From Trebonia sp035571275 (lineage in GTDB: Bacteria; Actinomycetota; Actinomycetes; Streptosporangiales; Streptosporangiaceae): a stretch of 9,176 nt of DNA. The number at the start of each line of letters is the position of its first letter. Position 1 is the first letter of the stretch. This document shows positions 1 to 5,876 of the stretch, piece by piece. Location: positions 1 through 9,176 of the forward strand of contig DATMKQ010000464.1 in NCBI GenBank assembly GCA_035571275.1, given 5' to 3'. The notes below the pieces were generated by a model. The model was not told where the DNA came from. It searched no databases and saw nothing but the letters and a program-made list of their open reading frames with translations. A program made the translations under genes and the position numbers.

Positions 1-844
1 TCACCTTGGTACCGGCGCCGATGATCACGGGTCCGACGATGCGGGATCCCGACACCTGCGCGCCCGCCTCGATCACGACCCGCCCGATGATCTCGCATCC
101 CGCGCCGGTGGTGCCATCCTGGCGCGGCTCGACACCCTCGAGCACCAGCCGGTTGACCTCGAGCATATCGGTGACGTTACCGGTGTCTTTCCAGTACCCG
201 GTGATGGTGGTGGAGCGCACCGTCTTGCCGTGGTCGATCAGCCAGTCGATGGCCTCCGTGATCTCCAGCTCTCCCCGCCAGGAGGGCTTGAGCTCGAGTA
301 CCGCCTCGTGGATCGCGGGCGTGAACATGTACACGCCGACCAGGGCGAGGTCGCTCTTCGGCTGCTGCGGCTTTTCCTCGAGCCCGATGACCTTCCCGGT
401 CTCGTCGAGCTCCGCGACGCCGTACGCCTGCGGGTCCGCCACCTGCTGCAGCATGATCTGCGCGGCCGGGCGGGCGGCCCGGAATTCCTCGGTGAGCCGC
501 GTAATCCCGCCGACGATGAAGTTGTCGCCGAGGTACATCACGAAGTCGTCGTCGCCGAGGAACTCCCTGGCCACGATCACCGCGTGCGCGAGCCCGCGGG
601 GTGCGTCCTGGCGGATGTAGGTGGTGCGGAGCCCGAAGGCCGAGCCGTCGCCGACGGCGGCCTCGATCGCCGCCGCGGTGTCGCCCACCACGATGCCGAC
701 GTCGGTGATCCCGGCCTCGGCGATCGCTTCGAGGCCGTAGAACAAGACCGGCTTGTTCGCGACAGGAAGCAGTTGCTTGGCGGAGGTGTGCGTGATCGGG
801 CGCAGCCGGGTACCCGTCCCGCCCGCCAGAACCAGGGCTTTCAC
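1..844 (-). CDS. rmlA: Glucose-1-phosphate thymidylyltransferase, long form (3' end cut by window edge)
   Basis: This enzyme joins a sugar 1-phosphate to dTTP to give an activated dTDP-sugar, the first step of dTDP-rhamnose and dTDP-deoxysugar pathways; it acts in the cytoplasm. 281 residues are visible. The N-terminal nucleotidyltransferase signature LAGGTGTRLRP lies at residues 6-16, with the conserved Lys of AKQLLPVANKP at 22-32. YLGDN (104-108) carries the metal-binding Asp107, EEKP is at 156-159 and GYWKDTG at 216-222. From about residue 244, hexapeptide-like turns (GAGCEIIGRVVIEAGAQVSG) begin a left-handed beta-helix. That tail marks the long StrD-like group (about 355 residues) rather than the short RmlA of about 290. 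The C-terminus lies beyond position 1. The GTG start at 844 begins the conserved MKALVLAGG and has no clear Shine-Dalgarno; a -10 hexamer lies 6 nt upstream, so the mRNA is probably leaderless. The upstream same-strand neighbour is a GT-C gene, 124 bp away. The exact sugar is unknown. Confidence 0.9.
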   Translation of the reverse strand, partial: MKALVLAGGTGTRLRPITHTSAKQLLPVANKPVLFYGLEAIAEAGITDVGIVVGDTAAAIEAAVGDGSAFGLRTTYIRQDAPRGLAHAVIVAREFLGDDDFVMYLGDNFIVGGITRLTEEFRAARPAAQIMLQQVADPQAYGVAELDETGKVIGLEEKPQQPKSDLALVGVYMFTPAIHEAVLELKPSWRGELEITEAIDWLIDHGKTVRSTTITGYWKDTGNVTDMLEVNRLVLEGVEPRQDGTTGAGCEIIGRVVIEAGAQVSGSRIVGPVIIGAGTKV

Positions 845-882
845 AGGAACAAGGTAGCGCCTCGCGGGTGCGGGTTTGTCGA
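845..882 (-). promoter_or_regulatory. Probable leaderless promoter of the thymidylyltransferase gene
   Basis: On the minus strand TACCTT (856-851) fits the actinobacterial -10 pattern TAnnnT. It ends 6 nt before the GTG at 844, which puts the expected transcription start at or next to the start codon. A weak -35 candidate, TCGACA (882-877), sits 20 bp upstream of the -10, longer than ideal. No Shine-Dalgarno is seen, in keeping with a leaderless transcript. Confidence 0.45.
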
Positions 883-968
883 TTCGGGTGTGGTCCTCGC
901 CACTTCCGCCCCGCTTCTTTACGCTTCGGCCGCAGCCTCCTCCCACCGGTTCGGCATCGGCCGCTCCG

Positions 969-2615
969 CTACTGCGGCGGCATCGGCCGCAGGTGGGGGA
1001 GCAGGTTGTGCCGGTATACGAGGATGATCCAGCCGTCGACCCGGTAGGTGACGTCCGGCCTGCCGAAAACCTGCTGGAACGCGGTCGCCGGGTAAGGGCC
1101 GTGCAGGTCGGCGATCGCGAACGTGGCGTCGTGCCGCAACGCGTTGTACCACAGGGCGTTGGTTTCCCAGTTGGGGATGTTGATGGTCCAGCCCGGCTTG
1201 TTCACCTTCTTGTGCAGGTCGACCGCGCGGATCCGCACCTGGCCGCCGGACTGCAGGGTGACCACGGAGGCGTCCCAGTAACCGCCGATGCCGTAGGTCA
1301 GCCTGTGCGCGGCGAGCCACGCCGATAGCGGCGCGGTCGCCGGCCGTAGCGCGGGCCGGGCAGCGGCCGTGCCCAGCGGGACCAGCGCGATCAGGACCGT
1401 CGCCGCGACGGCGGCGAAGGCGAGCAGGGGGTCGCGTATCCGGGCCGGCACCAGCGCCCGCGCGGCCAGCACCGCCCCGGCCGGCAGGATGGCGATGACC
1501 TCGTGCGAACCGGTATAGGGCAGCGGCATGACCGAGATGACGTACGCGCCGACGTTGGCGACGATCGCCACCGCGAGCAGTTGCTCGGCCCTGCTCGCCC
1601 GGCGCCACGTCCACGCCACCCGGACCAGGCCGGCCAGCGCGGCCAGCAGGCAGACCCAGGCGAACGCGGTGCCGAGGGTGCCGAGCTCCATATGCGGCGA
1701 CCTGACCGCCCCGAACAGGATGCGGATGTCCAGCCAGGTCACCAGCCAGTGCTGGTGCCACAGCCGCGGCGAGGAAAGCTTGTCAAGCGGCGCCTTCACC
1801 GCGAACCCGCCAAGGTGGGTGAAGATCGCGCCGAGCAGCGTGTCCAGCGGCACAGACACCACGGCGGCGATGGCGATCGCCAGGTCCGCCGAGCGCAGCC
1901 GGCGGTCGGCCAGCATCCGGTACGCGCAGACGATCACGATCGCCGGGACCGCGACATACCGGACGGTCAGGTCGCTGAACTGGCCCGCGCACAAGACCAC
2001 CGCCAGCAGCGGCGGGGTGAACCTTCGGTTGGGCGCCGCGGTTTGCTCCGGGGGGGACGACCCTCCCGAGCCCCCCCGATGGAAGGTCGGCGGGTCCACA
2101 AGCAGGAACGACACCAGGATGAACAGCGAGGTCCCGAAGTGGTCGGGTTCCTCGAGCAGCAGCAGCACGTTCGGCGTGTAAAGCAGCGGCGCGGCGAGCG
2201 CCGCGATCACGACCGCGCACCGGGCGGCCCGCGCCGCCCCGTGGCTGCCGGTCACGGCGAGGACCACCGCGCAGGCCGCGACGAAGAGGTAGACCAGCGC
2301 GGACGCGACGTGGGTGGCGGTGTCGCCGAGCCCGACCACGAGCTGTACGATCCCGTTCAGCGGCAGTTCGAAGAAGTAGAAGGTCGCGTCTCCGAGGTGC
2401 CAGCCGTGCAGCGGCAGATGAAGGTGTACCAGGTCCCAGCCCTGGAGGACGCTGTTCGCGCCGTCAGAGTCGATCCGGCCGCTGAACGAGATACGCAGCA
2501 AGAAGCCGAACAGCACCAGGCCAGCTCCGGCCCAGGCTGCCGCCTCCAGCCACTGGCGCGCCGCCGGGCGCGCTACAGGCCTGGCCGTCGTTGTTTCACG
2601 GAGCCGGGTAGACAA
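969..2615 (-). CDS. GT-C type multi-membrane glycosyltransferase-like protein, paralogue 1
   Basis: This is an integral membrane protein of about 548 residues with roughly ten or more hydrophobic segments, the first at about 24-41. Just after TM1 comes RIDSDGAN with Asp49 and Asp51, the position where GT-C enzymes keep catalytic acidic residues in the first outer loop. The C-terminal part has a conserved GGYWDASVVTLQSGGQV block and probably lies outside the membrane. By family it would transfer a sugar from a polyprenyl-phosphate carrier to an envelope acceptor; donor and acceptor are unknown. It is a clear paralogue of the protein at 3990-5639, sharing blocks such as TVRYVAVPAI and the YWD region. 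The frame stays open to 2846, but that part overlaps the divergent GT2 gene. I choose the TTG at 2615 because it lies just after a GGGAGGAGG site and gives nearly the paralogue's length. The Shine-Dalgarno spacing of 15 nt is long, so the start is uncertain. A Gly/Ser/Pro-rich cytoplasmic insert, absent from the paralogue, is coded around 2040-2100. Confidence 0.8.
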   Translation of the reverse strand: MSTRLRETTTARPVARPAARQWLEAAAWAGAGLVLFGFLLRISFSGRIDSDGANSVLQGWDLVHLHLPLHGWHLGDATFYFFELPLNGIVQLVVGLGDTATHVASALVYLFVAACAVVLAVTGSHGAARAARCAVVIAALAAPLLYTPNVLLLLEEPDHFGTSLFILVSFLLVDPPTFHRGGSGGSSPPEQTAAPNRRFTPPLLAVVLCAGQFSDLTVRYVAVPAIVIVCAYRMLADRRLRSADLAIAIAAVVSVPLDTLLGAIFTHLGGFAVKAPLDKLSSPRLWHQHWLVTWLDIRILFGAVRSPHMELGTLGTAFAWVCLLAALAGLVRVAWTWRRASRAEQLLAVAIVANVGAYVISVMPLPYTGSHEVIAILPAGAVLAARALVPARIRDPLLAFAAVAATVLIALVPLGTAAARPALRPATAPLSAWLAAHRLTYGIGGYWDASVVTLQSGGQVRIRAVDLHKKVNKPGWTINIPNWETNALWYNALRHDATFAIADLHGPYPATAFQQVFGRPDVTYRVDGWIILVYRHNLLPHLRPMPPQ

Positions 2616-2666
2616 GTTGTTACCGCTCTGCCTCCTCCCGTGCAGTGCGGTCCGTATACTGCCTGC
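2616..2666. promoter_or_regulatory. Divergent promoter region between GT-C paralogue 1 and the GT2 gene
   Basis: This 51-bp gap separates two divergent starts. On the plus strand TATACT (2655-2660) is a near-consensus -10 that ends 6 nt before GTG 2667, so the GT2 mRNA is probably leaderless. On the minus strand the same palindrome, GTATAC (2654-2659), reads TATACG as a -10. It would start transcription near 2646 and give a leader of about 30 nt containing GGGAGGAGG (2639-2631) ahead of the TTG at 2615. No convincing -35 is visible for either. The two -10 elements share bases, so polymerase should occupy only one direction at a time. Confidence 0.5.
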
Positions 2667-3491
2667 GTGATTAATTCCCGCAGGATAAGCGTCGTCCTCC
2701 CCGCCTATAACGCGGAAACCACGCTTTCCCGTACGATAGCCGAGCTTGATCTGACGCTCATCGACGAGGTCGTCCTCGTCGACGACGCGAGCAGCGACCA
2801 GACCGTGTCGGTTGCCCGCCAGCTTGGCCTCGAACCGATCCGGCACGAGGTCAACAAGGGATACGGCGGGAACCAGAAGACATGCTACCGGCGGGCGCTC
2901 GAGCTAGGCGCCGATGTCATCGTCATGGTGCACCCGGATTACCAGTACTCGCCGAAGCTCGTTGTCGCGATGGCGTCCATGATCGCCTACGGCGAATACG
3001 ACATGGTGATGGGCTCCCGGATCCTGGCGCAGAATTCGATCGCCGGCGGGATGCCCAGGTACAAGTACGTTGCGAACAGGTTCCTCACTTTCGTCGAGAA
3101 CATCGCGCTCAACCGGAAGCTGTCGGAGTACCACACCGGGCTGCGCGCGTTCAGCAGCGAGCTGCTCGCGTCGCTGCCGTTCGAGCGCAACTCCGACGAT
3201 TTCGTGTTCGACAACCACATCATCGCCCAGGCTGTACGCGCGGGCGCGCGGATCGGCGAGCTCTCCTGCCCGACCAGGTACGAGGCCGACTCGTCGTCGA
3301 TCAACCTGCGCCGCAGCGTCAAGTACGGTCTCGGCGTGCTGCGCACCTGCGTGGACTACCGGGCGCACAAGTACGGCCTGCGAAGCCGCGAGTACCTCGA
3401 CTTCGAGCCGGCCAAGCTGACCGGCGCGACGCAGGCGTCCCTGGCCGCGGAGGCGGCTCAGGCTCCGGCGGGCGAGCCCCGGTCCGAGTAG
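2667..3491 (+). CDS. GT2 family glycosyltransferase, polyprenyl-phosphate (DPM1/GtrB-like) type
   Basis: A 274-residue GT-A fold glycosyltransferase of family 2. The N-terminus reads RRISVVLPAYNAETTL (5-20). VDDASSD at 38-44 binds the nucleotide, followed by NKGYGGNQKT at 63-72. The metal-site region is VHPDYQY (88-94) in place of a plain DxD. GSR (116-118), EYHTGLRAFS (154-163) and DDFVFD (177-182) follow. There is no C-terminal membrane domain, so it is the short, soluble or peripheral DPM1-like form, unlike GtrB/ArnC with two TM helices. The likely reaction is transfer of a sugar from a nucleotide donor to undecaprenyl/decaprenyl-phosphate on the cytoplasmic face; the sugar is not predictable. 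The open frame extends far upstream to 1503, but that part is antisense to the GT-C gene. GTG 2667 begins the conserved domain directly and sits 6 nt after TATACT. The SMR-like gene follows 62 bp downstream, probably in one transcript. The C-terminal 25 residues are Ala-rich and likely disordered. Confidence 0.87.
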   Translation: MINSRRISVVLPAYNAETTLSRTIAELDLTLIDEVVLVDDASSDQTVSVARQLGLEPIRHEVNKGYGGNQKTCYRRALELGADVIVMVHPDYQYSPKLVVAMASMIAYGEYDMVMGSRILAQNSIAGGMPRYKYVANRFLTFVENIALNRKLSEYHTGLRAFSSELLASLPFERNSDDFVFDNHIIAQAVRAGARIGELSCPTRYEADSSSINLRRSVKYGLGVLRTCVDYRAHKYGLRSREYLDFEPAKLTGATQASLAAEAAQAPAGEPRSE

Positions 3492-3532
3492 AGCCAGCAG
3501 ACCCCGTAAGTTGTCGGTAGCGACGTCGACCC

Positions 3533-3544
3533 GGAGGGAGGGAG
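3533..3544 (+). promoter_or_regulatory. Ribosome binding site ahead of ATG 3554
   Basis: The purine run GGAGGGAGGGAG ends 9 nt before ATG 3554 and supports that start. A second purine site, GGGAGG at 3596-3601, lies 6 nt before TTG 3608 in the same frame, so the gene has two plausible starts. Confidence 0.5.
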
Positions 3545-3553
3545 TGACGGAGC

Positions 3554-3979
3554 ATGCGAAAGTCGCTTGACCTGGAGGCCCCGGTCACTCCGGAAGGGAG
3601 GCATCACTTGTCGCTAGGAAGCCTGGTCCTTGTGCTGTTCGCCGTGATCGCGGCGTCCGGCGGGCAGCTCATGCTCAAGTACGGGATGCAGTTGGCCACA
3701 GCGCGTGCGCACAACTCGCACGGGTCGCTCGTGGTGGCCGCGGCGACCACGCCGTGGGTGCTGCTCGGCCTGGTGGTCTTCGGCGTCTCCGCCGTGGCCT
3801 GGCTGGGCGCGCTGTCCAAGGTGCCGCTGAGCCTGGCCTATCCCTTCAACGCGCTCGGCTACCTCGTCATCTTGACCGCGAGCATCTTCGTGCTGCACGA
3901 ACGCGCCAACCTGGTGACCTGGGCGGGCACGGTACTCGTCGTGTCCGGGCTGGTCATGGTGGTGCTGTCGAAGCCTTAG
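3554..3979 (+). CDS. SMR/EamA-type small membrane protein, ArnE-like lipid-linked sugar flippase candidate
   Basis: A 141-residue protein with four hydrophobic segments, at about 22-39, 64-82, 88-111 and 117-138. The stretch VPLSLAYPFNALGYLVIL then LHER is typical of the SMR fold and resembles ArnE/ArnF, the subunits that flip aminoarabinose-phosphoundecaprenol in enterobacteria. TM1 reads AVIAASGGQLMLKYGMQ and lacks the membrane Glu (Glu14 in EmrE) needed for proton-coupled drug export, which argues against a drug pump. It lies 62 bp after the GT2 gene on the same strand, so it probably moves the GT2 product across the membrane; this is inference from context. An alternative start is TTG 3608, which has its own GGGAGG site, gives 123 residues closer to the family norm, and would drop a polar 18-residue extension with weaker third-position GC. 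The stop at 3979 lies 10 bp from the stop of the convergent GT-C gene. Confidence 0.75.
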   Translation: MRKSLDLEAPVTPEGRHHLSLGSLVLVLFAVIAASGGQLMLKYGMQLATARAHNSHGSLVVAAATTPWVLLGLVVFGVSAVAWLGALSKVPLSLAYPFNALGYLVILTASIFVLHERANLVTWAGTVLVVSGLVMVVLSKP

Positions 3980-3989
3980 CCGTGGCGCC

Positions 3990-5639
3990 TCAGCTGGTCG
4001 GCGAGAGCACGGGCGCGCCAACCAGTTGCAGGACGTTCGTGTCGTAAATGGCCACGTCCCAGGCCCCGACGCGGCTGACGCTGACCGGAGTGCCGAAGAA
4101 ACGCAGGGCGCGCGTCCCGAGGTCATTGCCTGACACGTTGAAGATCACGAAGTTCGCGTAGTGCCGTGCCGGGTCGTACCAGAGGAAGTTCGTCTCCCAG
4201 GCATCCGGCCTGATCTGGCCTTCGTGGTTCCCGACGGCGCGCACCAGTACCTGGCCACCCGACTGCAGGCTGACCACGGAGCTGTCCCAGTAGCCGCCGA
4301 GGCCGTAGCGCAGTCCGTGCGCTTCGAGCCACGCGGTCAGGCCGGCCACGGGCGCGGCCTGCGGCGACCGCGCCGCCGCCTGCAGCGAGAGCGGCAGGAG
4401 CGCGGCTATCAAGGCGGCGCAGGTCGCGACGAGGCCCGTGACTCGGCCGGCGATGCGGTCAGGCACCAGGGCTCGTGCGCCCAGGATCGCGCCGGCGGGC
4501 AGCAGGCCCGCGATGTCGTGTGGATCCCATGGCGTCGGCAACGTAGAGAACGCGTACACGACGACGTTGGCGACGACGGCCAGGAGCAGCACCTGCTCGG
4601 CCCGCCGCGCGCGGTGCCAGCGCCAGATCACTCGCGCCGCGCCCGCCGCCGCGACGACCAGGCAGGCCCACCCGAAGATCGCCGTGCCGCCGATCGGGCC
4701 GCCGCCGGGCTCGCTGGTAATTCCGAAGAGCATCCGTATCGAGTGCCAGGTAAGCGCCCAGTTGTACCCCCACTGGCTGACCGGTGCGATGCCGGTTTTC
4801 GGTGCCGTCATCAGGTAGGCGCCGAAATGCCGCATAAGGGCGCGGACCGAGGTGGCCAGCGGCAGGGACAGGGCGGCCGCCAGCAGGTTCGCGGCGTCGC
4901 CGGTCTTGATCCGGCGCGCGGCCAGCACCCGGTAGGCGCACGTCACGATGATCGCGGGCACCGCGACGTAGCGTACGGTCACGTCGCCGATCTGGCCCGC
5001 GACCAAGATCACGCACAGCAGCGGCGCGGTAAACCGCCGACGGGAAGCGCGATCTACGAGCAAGCAGGACACGAGCAAGAAGACCACGGTGCCGAAGTGG
5101 TCCGGAAACCCGAGCGGGATCCACGCCTCCGTGACGGTGAGCACCGGGGCCGCGAGCACGGCCACCACGAGGCCGGCCCGCGCCGCTCGCGCCGCGCCGC
5201 GGCTGTCCGTCACGGCGATGGCGACAGCACACCCGGTGATGATCAAGTAGACCAGCGCCATCGACACGTGCATGGCCACGTCGTGCAGGCCAAAGAAGAT
5301 CTCGACCAGGGCCATCAAGGGCAGTTCGAAGGTGTAAAACGGCACGTCGCCGGTTAGCCAGCCATGCAGCAAGACGTGACCGTGCAGCATGTCCCAGGCT
5401 TGCAGCGCGTTGTTCGCCGTGTCCGAGTCCGGTGCCATGGACACCTTGATCCTCAGGTACAACGCGAACAGTGCCGCAGCGCCCGCCGTCCATGCCAGCG
5501 CCGCCCTGATCCGCCGCGCCGTCAGGCGCGCGGCGCGAGGAGCTTGCCCGGTCCGGGCGCGCTGGAGTGCGCGTGACGATGGCGCCGCGCGCCGTCCCCC
5601 TCCGGACAAAGCACTAGCTGAGGACCCCCCCTGGTCCAT
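3990..5639 (-). CDS. GT-C type multi-membrane glycosyltransferase-like protein, paralogue 2
   Basis: A 549-residue membrane protein paralogous to the one at 969-2615. An unusually long basic N-terminus (residues 1-45, rich in Arg, Ala and Ser) precedes TM1 at about 46-63. The first outer loop holds APDSDTAN with Asp71 and Asp73, matching the acidic pair of paralogue 1. Shared blocks include ELPL, a TVRYVAVPAI segment, a LLPAGAILGARALVPDRI segment and the C-terminal GGYWDSSVVSLQSGGQV. The probable role is transfer of a lipid-linked sugar to an envelope acceptor on the outer face. ATG 5639 is preferred because TACTGT lies 6 nt upstream, as in two other genes here. An in-frame ATG at 5672 would add 11 residues but falls inside a 29-bp tandem repeat. 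Codons 3-5 contain a run of seven G. The 3' end converges on the SMR-like gene with a 10-bp gap, leaving almost no room for a terminator between them. Confidence 0.8.
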   Translation of the reverse strand: MDQGGSSASALSGGGRRAAPSSRALQRARTGQAPRAARLTARRIRAALAWTAGAAALFALYLRIKVSMAPDSDTANNALQAWDMLHGHVLLHGWLTGDVPFYTFELPLMALVEIFFGLHDVAMHVSMALVYLIITGCAVAIAVTDSRGAARAARAGLVVAVLAAPVLTVTEAWIPLGFPDHFGTVVFLLVSCLLVDRASRRRFTAPLLCVILVAGQIGDVTVRYVAVPAIIVTCAYRVLAARRIKTGDAANLLAAALSLPLATSVRALMRHFGAYLMTAPKTGIAPVSQWGYNWALTWHSIRMLFGITSEPGGGPIGGTAIFGWACLVVAAAGAARVIWRWHRARRAEQVLLLAVVANVVVYAFSTLPTPWDPHDIAGLLPAGAILGARALVPDRIAGRVTGLVATCAALIAALLPLSLQAAARSPQAAPVAGLTAWLEAHGLRYGLGGYWDSSVVSLQSGGQVLVRAVGNHEGQIRPDAWETNFLWYDPARHYANFVIFNVSGNDLGTRALRFFGTPVSVSRVGAWDVAIYDTNVLQLVGAPVLSPTS

Positions 5640-5651
5640 ACGGGAACAGTA
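5640..5651 (-). promoter_or_regulatory. Probable leaderless -10 of GT-C paralogue 2
   Basis: On the minus strand TACTGT (5651-5646) matches TAnnnT and ends 6 nt before ATG 5639. This is the same geometry as at 844 and 2667. No clear -35 is visible; its place would overlap the proximal copy of the 29-bp repeat. Confidence 0.4.
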
Positions 5652-5655
5652 CCCA

Positions 5656-5713
5656 TAGCTCTCCGTGCCCATAGCCGCGGCGATTAGCTCTCCGTGCCCA
5701 TAGCCGCGGCGAT
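5656..5713. repeat. Perfect 29-bp tandem duplication upstream of GT-C paralogue 2
   Basis: Bases 5656-5684 and 5685-5713 are identical and adjacent. Each copy begins TAGCTCTCCGTG and ends CCGCGGCGAT. On the minus strand each copy holds an ATG followed by GGC ACG GAG AGC. In the distal copy that frame stops at once with TAA (5686-5684); in the proximal copy it runs into the GT-C gene. Confidence 0.9.
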
Positions 5714-5876
5714 GCGGTCCCCATTGCCCTTATCGAGGCGTGGCCGCTGGTCCGGGGTGGTATCTTGCACACTGGCTTTGGGGATCAGCAGCAATGCACA
5801 GTGCTCGGCAGGCGAGGATCCACCGGCCACCACAGTGCTCGCCACCGCAATCGGTTCGATGAGGGGCTGATTTACT
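5714..5876. other. Rest of the divergent intergenic region before the methyltransferase
   Basis: No gene is supported here. The sequence holds an 11-bp direct repeat, CACAGTGCTCG, at 5797-5807 and 5831-5841, which could be a regulator site. The first copy sits in a short palindrome, GCACAGTGC (5796-5804). GAGGGG (5861-5866) is a weak Shine-Dalgarno 10 nt before the TTG at 5877, and TTTACT (5871-5876) abuts that TTG. Confidence 0.4.

Noticed and set aside
230..1027. Plus-strand open frame opposite the thymidylyltransferase
   Set aside because: The minus-strand frame has all nucleotidyltransferase motifs; the plus-strand translation has none.
1503..2666. Long plus-strand open frame continuous with the GT2 gene
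   Set aside because: It is antisense to GT-C paralogue 1, its translation is Arg/Gln/Asp-rich low-complexity text typical of GC-rich antisense frames, and the GT2 domain begins directly at GTG 2667.
2616..2846. N-terminal extension of GT-C paralogue 1
   Set aside because: It overlaps the divergent GT2 gene, has no membrane or domain character, and would make the protein about 77 residues longer than its paralogue.
4161..5357. Plus-strand open frame of about 400 codons
   Set aside because: It is the reverse-strand shadow of GT-C paralogue 2; the composition is Arg/Gln/Gly/His-rich with no hydrophobic core.
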